A DNA stretch of 64,000 nucleotides from contig VXAZ01001750.1 of assembly GCA_013399875.1 (NCBI GenBank), positions 194,988 to 258,987 of the forward strand, read 5' to 3'. A program made the position numbers and the translations under genes. Positions 1 to 12,560 of this stretch are shown here, in pieces. Below the pieces are notes generated by a model. That model did no database searches. It saw only the letters and a program-made list of their open reading frames with translations, and was not told where the DNA came from. Each line of letters opens with the position of its first letter. Position 1 is the stretch's first letter. The DNA is from Gymnorhina tibicen. Its lineage: Eukaryota > Chordata > Aves > Passeriformes > Artamidae.

Positions 1-14
1 GGAAACTTCATTCC

Positions 15-815
15 GCAGAATCACAGAATCACAGATTCACAGGATGGGTCAGGTTGGAAGGGACCACAGAGGGTCATCTGGTCTCACCTCCCTGCTCCAG
101 CAGGGCCATCCCAGAGCACAGGGCACAGGATCGTGTCCAGATGGTTCTGGAATATCCCCAGTGAGGGAGACTCCACACCCTCTCTGGACAATCTGCTTGG
201 GCACTGACCAGGGAAGAAGTTCTGCCTCCTGCCCAGGTGGAACTTCCTGGGATCAGTCCCTGCCCGTTCCTCTGGTGCCATTGCTGGGCCCCCCGGAGCA
301 GAGCCTGGGCCCTGCTCGGAGCCCTCCCTGCAGGCAGGGACACCCAGGGCTGAGGGCCCCTCTCAGCTGGGGCTCCTCTCGAGGCTGCACAGCCCCAGCT
401 CCCTCAGCCTTTCCCTGTCAGAGATGCTCCAGGCCCTAAATCATCTCTGCAGCCTCTGCTGGCCCTGCTCCAGGAGCTCCCTGTCCCTCCTGTGCTGAGG
501 AGCCCAGGACTGGACACAGCACTGCAGATGGGCCTCCCAGGGCTGGGCAGAGGGGCAGGATCACTCCCTGACCTGCTGGCAATGCTCTTCCCAATGCACC
601 CCAGGACACCATTGGCCTTCTTGTCCCTCAGGTCACTGCTGGCTCACGGACAGCCTGTTGTCCACCAGGACCCCCAGGTCCTTCTCAGCAGAGTTGCTGG
701 CCAGCAGGTCACCCCCAGCCTGTGCTAGTGCCTGGGGTTATCCCTCCCCAGGTGCAGAATCCTGCATTTGCCCTTGTTGAACTTCAGGCACATCCCTCCT
801 TGGAGACATGGAAAT
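15..815 (-). mobile_element. CR1 LINE 3' fragment (about 0.8 kb)
   Basis: The left edge has the inverted CR1 tail (repeated 'aatcacag'), followed by the reverse complement of a CR1 3' coding end and 3' UTR. The phrases about a 'cagggccatccc' stretch and a 'tgaacttcaggcacatccctccttgg' type ending are typical of CR1. It is the longest CR1 piece in the window. It is 5'-truncated, as CR1 normally is, and no intact reverse transcriptase frame is visible. Confidence 0.8.
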
Positions 816-2621
816 ATACAGGTTATACAGGTTCAAGTGTGCAGGACATTGTACCTGCAGAAAACTTCATAAATGGCAGGATGAGCTGGGCTGCTGGGAG
901 AACAAGCAGCCTGCCCCCGAGAGGAGAAACAAAGAATGCGTTAACAGACACACAACATTTTCATTTGGGTTGCTTAGGCTGAGTTTCAGATTCACTAACC
1001 TGGGTGTTTTTCACATGAGTTTGGGTTTCAGAATGAAAGCTTGCATAATGGTAACAGGCCTGTGAGAAGAGAGGAGGAATTTGCCCCTGCTTCAGGGCGG
1101 GAAGGGTTAGTACTTGAAGACTTCAAATTACTTACATGTGCATGATGTGTGTCAGTGGAAGATTTTTTTAATCATGAAACTGAAATATGTAACTGGGTCC
1201 AGTCTGTTGGACATGCAAGTACAACAGATCTAGAAAGTTCTCTTTCTGCAGATGAGAGAAATCTGATAAAACTTGGAATGCACTTCCAAGCAAAGTTTAC
1301 TAACTTTGAGAGGCCACTGTGATTCCATTTTGTGTTAGGACCACGTGTTAATTATAGATCTTCTATTTCTAGTGCGAGCTCCCTTCTCACCACCCCAGAA
1401 TGAGTTCAGTATAGTTTCAAGGAAAAGAGTTAGGCTAAGCACAGTCCAGATCAAACATAGCGTGGGTTTTGTGCTTTTTCTCATCTTTTCTGGGAAGCTC
1501 AGACATTTCCAGAGGAGGTGGGTGGGAGTAACATTCCTCAGGCTGTTCAGTCCTGCCCGTGCAGGGCACGAGCTTGGGCTCAGCAGTCTGTCCAAAGCAC
1601 CCAGGCCATGTTTGTGGAGGCCTCAGAGAGCAGAGGGAACATCCAGAGTGAGCTCTCCTTGAGGTGACCGTGGTGTCCATCCCATAAATCCCACCGCAGG
1701 CCCCCTAAACACAGTTCTCCTGTGGGTCATCTGGACATGTTGGCACTGCCAAGGCTTTGTTCTGTGCCACCCATCCTGCTCAGGGCTCAGCCCTGTCAGT
1801 TCCCATCTGCCGCGCAGGTTTGGGCTTGAGTGGATCACCAGGAGAAAGAGGCAGAACTGGAGGAGGCTGGGCTGGTGACTCAGTGGGCAGAATTCTTCCC
1901 TCTGAGTCAGGGCTGAGTCAAGGGGTGCTGAGGAGGACTGTGCCATTCAAGCTGCTGGGTTTGGGACACAACAGAGAAACCAAACTCCCAACCAGTGATG
2001 GCTTCAGAAACGTCTGAGGTCCTTCCTCAGCAGCAGTGGCATTTACCCACTATCTTGACCACATTCCAGTGTGGAAAATGGATTTCACTCACCCCCAGCT
2101 CCCTCTGTTACCCCCAGTGAAACACTTCATTCTTCACTACTGCAGCACAATGCATCAATAAGGATATGCAGTATTTCATGTGGCCTTTTGGCTTTAATAT
2201 TGGCCAAAATGGCTTGCACACACATTGCAAAACTTTTTTTCATGTGCCTCTTTTATGCATATCAAGGGATATCCTGGCCATCCTGCTCTCAAATGCACAG
2301 TACTTTCACAACTGTTAATCAGGATGCATAGGTAAAGAGAGCATCACATGTCTTACAGCCCAGTTTATCTCAGGGCAAATAATACAAGGGGTTGGCTCTT
2401 GATTTCATCATGCAAAGTCCTTTTGCACCATCAGTTCACAGTGAAGTGCAAGTATTAGCCTCACTGAGGCAACAGCCTTCAGCAGAGATGGCTTCTCCTG
2501 AGGCAGAGTATCTGGTCTCAGAAGGCCCAAACTCTTCACAATGTCTTCTTGCTATTCCGTTCACAGCAACAGTGATTTTTGAAGGCAACCAACTCTGAAA
2601 AGTTTGTGCTTGAGCTCACTT
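816..2621. other. Non-coding stretch, nothing recognised
   Basis: Unique-looking AT-moderate DNA. Open frames are short and have no splice or family signature. I see no RNA gene or repeat family here. Confidence 0.5.
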
Positions 2622-3105
2622 TAGAATCACAGAATATCCATAGCTGGAAGGAACTCTCAAGGATCATTCAGTCCAACTCCTGACCCTGCATAGACACTCC
2701 AGCAGTCCAAGTGCTCCTGGAGCTCTGGCAGCCTTGGGGCTGTGACTGTTCCCTGGGGAGCCTGTTCAGTGCCCCACCACCCTTTGGGGGAAGAACCTTT
2801 TCCTGATATCCACCCTAACCCTCCCCTGACACAGCTCCAGCCGTTCCCTCAGGTCCTGTCCCTGGTCACCAGAGACCAGAGATCGCGGCCTGCCCCTCCT
2901 CTTCCCCTCATGAGGAAGCTGCAGAACTGCTGTGAGCTCTGGCCTCAGTCTCCTCTTCTCCAGCTGAACAGACCAAGTGCCCTCAGCCGCTCCTCGTGTG
3001 GCTTCACCTCCAGACCCTTCAGCATCTTTGTAGCCCTCTCTTGGACACTCTCTAATAACTTTATATTTTTCTTATATTGAGGTGCCCCAAACTGCCCCAG
3101 GACTC
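2622..3105 (-). mobile_element. CR1 LINE 3' fragment
   Basis: Starts with the inverted tail 'agaatcacagaatatcc' and 'tggaaggaactc', then reads back through the CR1 3' region to a 'ccccaaactgcccc' end. The sequence departs noticeably from the other copies, so it is an older CR1 subfamily. Confidence 0.75.
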
Positions 3106-5149
3106 ACTTTGTCCCCGCTTTGCTTGCTTGCCATGGCTGACACACAGTTCATGCCTCCCAGCAATGGAGGCTGTGTGCCAGCATTGAGACACACATGCTG
3201 CCCGATACTTGCCTCGTTTGATATGTGATGACAGCTCTTTATAGGTGTCTGAGAAAAACAAATGAATGAAGAAGCAGTTCCTGGTGGCCTCTGCCAGCTG
3301 TTGACAATACCAAATAATTTGCTTTTCCTGACACAGACCTGATGCCTCTTGTGGGTGATGTGGCGCGTAGGTGTCGTGTCAATCAATAAAAATTAAAAGT
3401 TGCTGAAGGGCAGGAACAGCAGCTGTGAGATTTCTTACTGCTTTTTGTTCACAGGGAAATGGTATCAGACTCTGCTTAGTGGCTTGTGTGATTTACTGTC
3501 ACATTTATCTCACATGCTTCAGCAAGGTCTTGCACAAGCAGATTGATTTTAGACCCCAGCTTTTAAAGGTGGAAGACAAACGGTTCATTCATGAAAACTT
3601 ATTTTTGAAACATTGTTTAGCATCTAAGCTTTTTCCAGAGCAGCTGGTATGGACCCCTTTACATGCAGGAAGCAGCGTACACCAACCATGGGATGCCCCA
3701 GGTGCCTCTACAGAAATGTCTCTTGAAAAACACCTCTGGTGCTAAGCAAGCAAGGAGACAGTAAAGGGATGTTCCCCGACTTCAGTGTTCCTGTGTCAGA
3801 CACATCAGCAATGCTCTTGTGCCTGAAAACAACCAAATAGATATTTGGTTAATAGAATAGATAGAATAATTAGGTATTACTAGGATAAAAAAAGAGTTTC
3901 TTTTTTGTTTGAAACCTCTTTACCGTGAGGTCTGATTAAAATGTTTCTATTGAAATTGTTCTTCGGCAGGAAAAGCTGTTTTGAACAGAGCAGCTGTCAC
4001 AGAAGAGTGGATTCACTGAGAAAGATCTTCCTGCTACAGCACATTTAGACATTTCACTGGAAATCAGAAATGCCTCTGACAAAAGGATAGATGCTGTGCT
4101 ACGTGTTAACCCAATGCTACACACAAGGAATTCTGTTGGAGAGCCCTGGAGGTGACACCCCAATGTATCTGGCATTGCCCTGTTGCTTTGTCTTTACAGT
4201 AAGTTCGCTAAAGCCTCCATGTGTCACCAGCCTAATGAGAGTCCACAACCAGCACAGGGTGGAGGACGGGCACATGAGGCACCCAGAATTGCACTCTCAT
4301 AACGTGGCATATCCATTTCATTCCATATTTCATTCATTGGGCAATGTAGCTGAGGTTTTGGCTTTCAATCAAAAACAAGGATTTTCCCAGGAAGAGAAAT
4401 TAGATGAGGAATTAAAGAAACCCCACCAAGTGACCAAAACACCTCCCAAGCACCATTTTCCACTATTCATATTTGGAAGAATTAAATGCGGTTTTAGTGC
4501 AAGGAATAACTGTATGCTGGCCCTAGGGTTATGAACTGGATAAGCTATTAGGAATTTTCCATTTCTGACTGATTGTGATCTCACATCAGTGTAACTCTGC
4601 TCACTTCAGTGGAATTACTTCAGAATTGCCCTGATGGGAAAGCAGAATGAGGTCCTGTGATTCTGTAACTATTTCTACTAAGCTGTTCACATATGCTTGA
4701 GAGAAGCAGCTTTTAAGAAAATATAGTGGAATTTAGAGCTCGTTTTTCATCAGTTCAGTTAATCAGTTTACTTTGGTCTACTGATCACTTCTGCTGCTTT
4801 GCATGTGATTGTCCTTATAAGTGAGGTCAGTTTTATAGGGAAGGAAAATCCCCTTTATAAGCCCAGATGGTATCATTAGAAGAAACAGACAGGTTGGGCA
4901 CCTCTAAAGTTGTTTTTTGCTTCATCTTTCTGAAGACAAAGTTTTACCAGCAATTAAGGATTTATTGTTCTATGTTATAGGTTATAAGAAATGACAGTTT
5001 GTCATTATAAGACCCTAAGATCTTGACTTCTTTTGTTTCTGTTAATAGGAAATTACTGCTCACCTGTCTGGCAGGACAACTCATCCTTGAAGGTTTGTAG
5101 AAACACCCCAGGATCCTCATTTACAACATGACATATGGTTCCCATCCAA
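3106..5149. other. Non-coding stretch, nothing recognised
   Basis: No repeat family, splice-flanked frame or RNA gene could be supported. The frame at 4,091-4,534 is open for 147 codons, but it has no family resemblance and is compatible with chance. Confidence 0.45.
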
Positions 5150-5222
5150 CTAGAATCATAGAAACATAGAATATCCTGAGTTGGAAGGGACTCACAAGGA
5201 TCATTGAGTCCAGCTCCAGGAA
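5150..5222 (-). mobile_element. Short CR1 LINE tail fragment
   Basis: Only the last ~70 bp of a CR1 3' end: inverted octamer tail, then 'gttggaagggactcac' and 'gagtccagctcc'. Severely 5'-truncated. Confidence 0.7.
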
Positions 5223-5634
5223 AATAAGAATAGCAACATTCCAGTGTTTTATGAAGGAGCACCTTGAGTTCCTTGTCCTGGAAGAGGATCACAAAAGGCA
5301 GAGCTGTTCATCAGGGAAGTGGATTTCAGTGCTTACTTGGCTACACTGTGAGCCCGAGGAGACGGGGCAGAAAGGGTGGGAAGGGCTAAAGGTCCTTCTC
5401 ACCACCTCCTTCCTGCATGGAATATCTAGCGTGTACACGAATAGCAGGATCTGAGGCATAAATTCAGAAAGTGACAGAATAATTGAGGTTCACAGACATC
5501 TGTGAAGTCCAAATCCCCACTCAAAGATGAGCTAATTTTTGTCTTTAAAAAAATTTTTCAGGGTCTTCTCTAGCCAAGTTCTGAATATCCCAATATTGAA
5601 ATGTATTGATATGTCTATTTCAAACTGATTCAGA

Positions 5635-5858
5635 GTAGGTTTAGGTTGGATATTAGCAAGAAATTCTTCCCTGTGAGGGTGGTGAGGCCCTGGCACAGGT
5701 TGCCCAGAGAAGCTGTGGCTGCCCCATCCCTGGCAGTGTCCAAGGCCAGGTTGGATGGGGCTCTGAGCAAGCTGGGATAGGGGAAGGTGTCCCTGCCCAT
5801 GGCAGGGGGGTGGGAACTGGATGAGCTTTAAGGTCCCTTCTAACCCAGGCAGGGACAG
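5635..5858 (+). mobile_element. CR1 LINE 3' fragment
   Basis: Plus-strand CR1 3' end with the recurring phrases 'ggttggatatta', 'attcttccctgtgaggg', 'ggcacaggttgcccagag' and 'ccatccctgg'. It ends without a clear octamer tail. Confidence 0.85.
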
Positions 5859-6306
5859 TCATCTGTAATGTACCAAAACAGAGATGGGTTTGAGGGCTGA
5901 GATCAGATGTATTTCATGGTTGGAGTAAGACTTCAAGTGGATTTAAGCTTCAGGGATTTTGGAGAGGAACAGTTTAACCAACCTAATTCAATAGGGCTGA
6001 ATCCAGCAGTTATCAATATCCCCAGAGGAAAAGAAGTAGCTTCTGGAGTCTTTTGATTAACTGAGCATAAAATGAGCTGTCCTCCCCTCACTGTTTTAAT
6101 TAGATATGAATGAACCAGTTCAAACCACATAAAAATTGACTCCTGACTCTTCTGTGTGTAAATTAACCACTAGGTCACAGTTTTATTTTTTTCCCTGAGA
6201 AAACCAATTTTCCCAGAAGGGGGAATGGCATTTAGAAGTACTCCCACTGTATCTTCCTTCATCCTAGAGCTTTCTTACACTTGGCTGTTCAAGTGACAGG
6301 AGGATT

Positions 6307-6437
6307 AAAGCCAGGTTAGATGGGGCTCAGAGCAACTTGGTCTAGTGGAAGGTGTCCCTGCCCATGGCAGAGAGTTGGAATGAGATGATCTCTAACGTCC
6401 TTTCTAAACCAGGCCATTCCATGATGTTGTGATTGTA
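6307..6437 (+). mobile_element. CR1 LINE 3' fragment (short)
   Basis: Final ~130 bp of CR1 in plus sense: 'ggggctcagagcaac', 'ggaaggtgtccctgcccatgg', ending in a decayed tail 'ccatgatgttgtgatt'. Confidence 0.75.
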
Positions 6438-6544
6438 CAATCAGGAGCCATGACCCCAGCTGGTGGTCAGCAAGCGCTGGCGGATGTCGATACTTGGGTG
6501 GTCGAGATTCCAGCTGCAAAGGGAAGGAGAGCAGGTTAACACGT

Positions 6545-6760
6545 GCGGGCTCTTTGCCAGCCTAGATGCAATGCAGGGTGTTTTTGGGAGGGGTTAGTGT
6601 GGGGGAAAGCCGCGGGTCGGGCGGCTTCGGTAGCGCGGGCACCGCTGCCCTCTGCTGGGTACCGTCCCGCCGGGCGCTGCCTCCCGCAGCATCCGCACGA
6701 ACGGCAGGAACCGGCACCGTCCTTGCTCCCTGAGCTCTGCCACAGCCTCACCCGGCCGAA
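6545..6760. promoter_or_regulatory. Small isolated CpG-rich patch
   Basis: About 200 bp of GC- and CpG-rich DNA inside an otherwise AT-moderate stretch. It contains a consensus CTCF motif. No adjoining coding exon is visible, so it could be an insulator, an orphan CpG island or a lncRNA promoter. Confidence 0.4.
6643..6658 (-). promoter_or_regulatory. CTCF-binding motif
   Basis: The minus strand reads CCAGCAGAGGGCAGCG, which fits every position of the degenerate vertebrate CTCF consensus CCASYAGRKGGCRSYR. It lies in the small CpG-rich patch, a common setting for CTCF sites. Occupancy cannot be judged from sequence. Confidence 0.6.
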
Positions 6761-7019
6761 CACTGCTTTGTGTGCTTCCAGTCCAGGGGCAGAGCAGCGG
6801 AGGAACAGCTCCTGCAGGGATGGAAGGGCTTATCGAGAGGGTTGAGCGTGAGCTTCTATCACACCCGGCTGCAACCAGCTGTGTCCTGCTGTCATCCCAG
6901 AGCACGCTCTGGGATGGCAATGCAGTTTTGCTTCTTCCTCACGGAGTGAAGAAAGCGTAGATGTGTGTATTTGCTGGGGAAGTGCACTTGCTCTGCAAAC
7001 CTATCCATCCCATGGATAT

Positions 7020-7652
7020 CCATCCTAGAACTCTGTCTCAGATGAAAAGTACCTGGGGGTTCTTGACAACAGCAGCTGAACATGAGCTGGGGGGGGCTCA
7101 GCCTGGAGAAAAAGAGGCTCAGGGGAGGCCTGCTGGCTCTCCACAACTCCCTAACAGGAGGGTGCAGCCGGGGCAGGACGGGCTCTGCTCCTAGGGAACA
7201 AGGGACAGGACAAGGGGAAATGGTTTCAAGCTGTGCCAGGGGAGGTTCAGGCTGGATATCAAGAAGAATTTCTTCACTGAAAGGGTTGCTGAGCATTAGA
7301 ACAGGCTGCCCAGGGAGGTGGTGGAGTCACCATCCCTGGAAATGTTCAAGACTCAGTGTTCTGGTCTGGTTGCCATGGTGGTGATTGGTCACAGGTTGGN
7401 GACAGGACAAGGGGAAATGGTTTCAAGCTGTGCCAGGGGAGGTTCAGGCTGGATATCAAGAAGAATTTCTTCACTGAAAGGGTTGCTGAGCATTAGAACA
7501 GGCTGCCCAGGGAGGTGGTGGAGTCACCATCCCTGGAAATGTTCAAGACTCAGTGTTCTGGTCTGGTTGCCATGGTGGTGATTGGTCACAGGTTGGACTC
7601 GATGATCCTGGGTGATCTTTTCCTGCCTAAATGATTCTGTGATTCTGTGAAC
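7020..7652 (+). mobile_element. CR1 LINE 3' fragment, internally duplicated at an N
   Basis: Plus-strand CR1: 'ctcagcctggagaaaaagagg', 'ggacaaggggaaatgg', 'ggctgcccagggaggtgg', ending in the tail 'atgattctgtgattctgtg'. The 196 bp before the single N at 7,400 are repeated immediately after it, so the true element is probably about 197 bp shorter. Confidence 0.8.
7204..7596. repeat. 196-bp direct duplication flanking a single N
   Basis: Positions 7,204-7,399 and 7,401-7,596 read the same to my eye and are separated by one N at 7,400. The same single-N-between-repeats pattern recurs at 53,329 and 63,790, which points to a gap-closing artefact rather than a biological tandem. Confidence 0.8.
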
Positions 7653-8379
7653 ACTCTCTCTGTCTTGCTGCCTCTTGCAGTGAGAATATGTACTCATAAA
7701 ACCAGCCCCTCTGCAGTTTGGCTAGCTGTAAGAAACTCTGTGTGGGTCTATTTCCCCTTTGACAAATCCCAAAGAAAGCCTCACCTGTGAGCTTTAAAAT
7801 CACGCAAAAGTCATAATCAAAGGACAATTTTCTTTTAGATAAACCTGTCCAAGCCTGTTCGCTTAATTAATGAACAAAGATGCCGGAGAGGCAGAGCCTT
7901 GAAATGAAATGTGAAAACTAAGTTCAGCCTAGCTGGGGAGTCAGATATGTAGAGAGAACTGAAAGTTGCTGTGCAAGATGTAGTTCTGAGAGTGTACAGG
8001 AGTCTGATGGAGGTCAGAGTTGGACTGCTGTTAAAATTGGTTTTATCTGTATGTATAAAGAGGTGTATGGGGGGATAAACAGTACTATAAGGCTCTTACA
8101 GTACAGAATGGAAATGGAGGGACAGATTGAGCTGCTGAAACTCCTGCCAGTAATTGCTAGCTGACATGAGTAAGAAGATCGAAATGTTGGCATATTATAC
8201 AACTGCACAGTGGTGGGGATGGACAGTACAAAGGGAACTGGAAATACTGTTCGGCAAAAATAAGGTTCTCAAACATCTGGGAGAAAATACTCAGAAATCA
8301 AACTACTCAGCAGGAGGGTGGAATTTGGAAAGCATTCAATGCTGAGAGACTCCAGGGTGATAAGGGCAAAATAGACAAA

Positions 8380-8815
8380 GTCATAGAATCATAGAATGGT
8401 TTGAGTTGGAAGTAACCTTAAAGATTGTCCAGTTCCAATCCCCTGCCATGGGCAGGGACACCTCCTACTATCCCAGCTTGCTCAGAGCCCCATCCAGCCT
8501 GGCCCTGGACACTTCCAGGGATGGGGCAGCCACAGCTTCTCTGGGCAACCTGTGCCAGGGCCTCCCCACCCTCACAGGGAACAATTTCTTCTTTATATCT
8601 GAACTAAACCTACTATGAATGAAGCCATTGCCCCTTGTCCTGTCACTCCAGGCCCTTGTCAAGAGTCTCTCTCCATCTTTCCTGTAGGCTCCCTTCTGGT
8701 ACTGAAGGCCACAATAAAGTCACCCCAAAGCCTTCTCTTCTCCAGGCTGAACAATCCCAATTCCCTCAGCCTTTCCTCACAGCAGAGCTGCTGCATCCCT
8801 CATGTGGGTCTTTCA
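8380..8815 (-). mobile_element. CR1 LINE 3' fragment
   Basis: Inverted octamer tail 'atagaatcatagaatgg', then the inverted CR1 3' end, including 'ccctgccatgggcaggg' and the 'ctcttctccaggctgaac' region about 350 bp further in. Confidence 0.85.
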
Positions 8816-10013
8816 TAGCCCATAGGATGACAGCCAGCTTATATATGGATCAGTTGCAGCCTTCAGAGGCATCTGAAGGCCTCCCCTGGTACTACACCAC
8901 AGCATTTCCCAAAAAAACGTGGCATACTACATCTCAATTCATCAAGAGGGAAAATAAGGCATGGAAAGGTTAAATGACTTGCTTTGTGTTGCGCAACTAG
9001 GAATGGAAATAGCTCTCAGATCTTTTATTCTTAACAGCAGCCAGCCGAGGGAACCTCTACTTGGATCTCCAAGGATTTCCTCCTCCGGCAAAGGCTTTCA
9101 TTTCCAGTAAAAGCAGGGAGGCTGGGTGGGAACAACCCGAGGGATGCCGTGCATTGTTCACGTGCTTGCAGCAGTGTGGAATGTGAAGGCTGAGGAGCAG
9201 GAGGCAGCAGTGCCTGGCCAGGAGAGCAGGAGCAGTTCAGGTGGCCCTGGCAGGGATCCACACAGCAAGCCAAGGGTGACTCAGCAACCAGGAGGGACTT
9301 GACCAGGCTGTGCTGGACCTTTCAGCCAACTGGTAGAGAGCAGTGCCATGTCCTGAGGTCACTGCAGTGTGGCTGAGCAAAGAGCAGACACGGCTGCTTG
9401 AATCCTAAACCTCCCCAAATGCATGGCAGGAAACCTGAAACCCAGCTCAGCAAACCAGTGACTTTTGTGCATAGTGCAAGCCCTGTATTAACTGCATATG
9501 AACCACAGTTTGGGGCTCAGCCACACTAAAGGCATGGGGGCAGAAAGGCTAATTAAGATGTTGAATTAAGGTGGTGCTTGGTGAGTTTTGGGAATGAATT
9601 TTAGGACATGTTTTCTGGGATTTCAATGAGCAAATTTAAGTGTCCAAGAGATCCCTATCTGTCTTAAGTACTGTGGGTCTACAGCAGTCATTTAACCCTA
9701 CTTGGTGTCACTTTTCTTAACTAAAAAATGTGAAAAATGAACCTTTAGAAATTATTTTGAGTGGTGAAGGGCAAAACTAGGTGTGGGCCAAGGAATTAAG
9801 CAGTGGAACTGTTAAGGAAAGGATCAGGGAATTCTTCCTAGCAGTGAGGTCTAAAAGTGTAGCTGGATCTCAAGGGAGACATGAATCCCATGTCACTTGG
9901 GTGAGTAAGGAGTGCATGGACCTTTCCTGCCCTCTTCCCACGGGAGTGGGGCTTGTCTCCTCGATCTAAAGAAGCCTTTCCATCTCTAATTTCCCCTTCC
10001 TTTGTTTGAATAG
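8816..10013. other. Non-coding stretch, nothing recognised
   Basis: Unique-looking DNA. The last ~35 bp form the pyrimidine-rich acceptor of the exon-like segment that follows. Confidence 0.4.
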
Positions 10014-10309
10014 GTTATCTGACATAATTACACAACATTCAAGTGCAGGAGTGCAGGAAGAAGTGATAAAATCAAGAACAGCTTTAATGAGGCCAGAAGA
10101 GGAAGAAAAACGGAGTCAACTCAGGGGAACTTCAAGGTCCTTTTGGTGCTATTTCAAGCAAAGAAATGGGAATACTGCTAAGACAGAAGAAGCTGGGTGG
10201 AGTCAGAAGGTTGATTTGGAACTAGCAGAGCATTCAGTGGTTTCAGTGTCCAGAAAGAAGCAGGGAGCCTTCAGGTTAGATGGTGTCAGGAACACATGGA
10301 GGAATCTGG
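10014..10309 (+). other. Exon-like open segment of unknown gene or lncRNA
   Basis: A 296-bp segment lies between a pyrimidine-rich acceptor ending 'tttgtttgaatag' and a near-perfect donor 'CTGG|GTAAGT'. One frame is open throughout, about 98 codons. The predicted peptide is rich in E, K, R and S, contains 'RPEEEEKRSQLR', and resembles no family I know. No neighbouring exon could be linked to it. A conserved internal exon, an untranslated lncRNA exon, or chance are all possible. Confidence 0.25.
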
Positions 10310-12329
10310 GTAAGTGAACATCCTGTTGTGCAGACATGTACCTCTGCCTGCTTTAGAGTGATGTATCTGTTGCAGGGGGTGGGACTGAGGGGAGTGACAC
10401 AGATAAGGAAGGATGGATGGCCACAGAGGAACGGCCACATCCACACAGAGGTCTGGCCAAGACTGATGCTGGCCAGGAAGGGCTGAGGAACACACATTTG
10501 TACAGAAAGCATCAATTTTCTGCATTCACTTGTATTAACTTATCAGTTCAAATTAAACCTAATACAAATATGGGAAAGAAGGAGAATTTCATCTCCTATG
10601 AAGAGTATATGTTAATATCCAGTTATTCCAGAGGAAGGTGAAGGATGCCATTGCCTGCTAGACAGAAATTTTGATTTACACAGTAGTTCAAGGGTACTGG
10701 ACACAGCAATTCAATTTCCAACACAAGATAATGCAATAAGGCCTACGCAAGATACCCCCAAGCCTAATGGGAAAACAGCACAACCAAACATGTTGTCACC
10801 ACAGCTCCTAAATTAATGGGGAGATAATTAATGTTCTCAGGTGTTCATGTGGGCTGGGCTGGGGGGAAACAGGGTGTCTAACACCGATGCACGTTCTTGC
10901 ATTCTATTTATGACATCATTTACAGAGAGTATCTATGTGATGTATCACAGCTCTATTCATAGCTGGGTATTATTCTGACACAAATGTCCCCCTGAAGTCT
11001 AGACATATTTCTCAGTCAGCTTTTGGGTGATGATAAGGAAGCCTAGACCTTTCCTGCAGAGATAAATGCTGCAATTCCATTCTGGATGTTCCCATTGCTC
11101 TATTCCTGCCTCACACTATTATCTGCCTTTACCAGGATTATCTGCCTTTACCAAGAGCAGCAGGTTAGGAGTCAGTACCAGGACCAGAATTCTGGCTCCA
11201 CAGCTCACTTCTTGAGGTGAAATCACTTCCTTGTTCCTTTTTATCTCCCTGGCTAACACAGGAATAGTTTTTGCATCAGGCTACAGAGCTCCCGGTCCTT
11301 CCTGTATTTTTCTCAGCTATTTTTATTAATCTAAATTATTGTTGCAGCTTAGACCTCACAGGTGAGTTATTGTTATCTCCAGCCAGAATAAACAAAAATA
11401 AGGAAAAAAGAAAATAAAGATGTGTAACTTTTACCTCTATAGAATATCAGGGCAAGCATCTGTTTCAAAAACAAGGACAGTGTTTAATTTAGCGTGAGTG
11501 CATGGACATCAGAGTGATGCCTAACTACTGTCAAAATAGGTGTTAAACAAAGATTTTCCTCACCAATGTTTTCCCTGTGACTAGAAAATAAGTAAAGGAT
11601 AATATCCATGGAATAAACCCCAGTTATCACAGTTGTACAGTTTTCCTCTGTTCACCAACTACAATATTTTTGCTCAGATTTTTTCTGTTCCAATTAAAAA
11701 TATTTGGAGCTATTCTTCTATAAACCTAAGAAAGGTCTAACTAAATCACTGCCATTCCCTGCTATCCTACATAACAGGCTAGGTGTAAACTTCTTTATTA
11801 GTATTTTGGTTCTAGAACTAACTTTGCAAAAAAGCAGCCAAAGTTCTTGGAAATATTATCAAAGCTTGGGGAAAAAGGAAAGCATTTGGCTCACATCGCT
11901 GTTAGTGACAATAATCAATGCCCAGACAAGCACAGCTTCAAAAAATGTGTCAAGAACTCACTTTATATTTTAAACAGACCATGAAGACATTCAAATTCTT
12001 CATCTGGAAGAGAAAAAAGAGGAGGGGGAGATGGTGGGAGGGAGAGATTTCCTTCCACCAGGCAGCGAGAGATCACTTCACGCTTCCCTTTGGTAGGTTA
12101 GAGGGGAATTGTAAAGCCATCCCATGTGAACAGATGGAGGCAAAGGATCTCAGCTTTCACGGGAGCGGGTTGAAGATCTGACGCCTGGGACGGTGGGCGA
12201 GACAGGGCCCAGCAGCAGGGGCTTTCTGCCCCCTGACAGTCAGACGTCTCCAGGGCCCGCTGGGGTGGCAGCAATCCTTGGGGAGCACCTCGGCAGGTTC
12301 TCAGCAGCCCGGCACCAGCTAAGCCCCAG

Positions 12330-12560
12330 ACTTGTATAGGCACTTCACATTTAGGAGCATGTCTAATCCAATCAGGGGCAGATTGGAAGCTATCCGTGTA
12401 CCTCCCAGATAGCATATTCTTGTCGGCTTGAAAGCAACCCTCTCCTCCTCAGCCTTCCCCCGTCTCCCTATCAGTCTGTGCAAGCAGCGGCCTCCCCCCT
12501 TGGGCACACGGAGCTAATCCTATTTACTCAGCCCATCAATTTAACAGCTTTAATATTCAC
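12330..12560. promoter_or_regulatory. Candidate conserved non-coding element
   Basis: A dense mix of homeodomain-like TAAT cores and a CCAAT-like core ('ctaatccaatcagg', 'gctaatcctattt', 'catcaatttaacag') without repeats or coding frame. This resembles developmental enhancers. The call rests on texture only, because conservation cannot be measured here. Confidence 0.2.
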
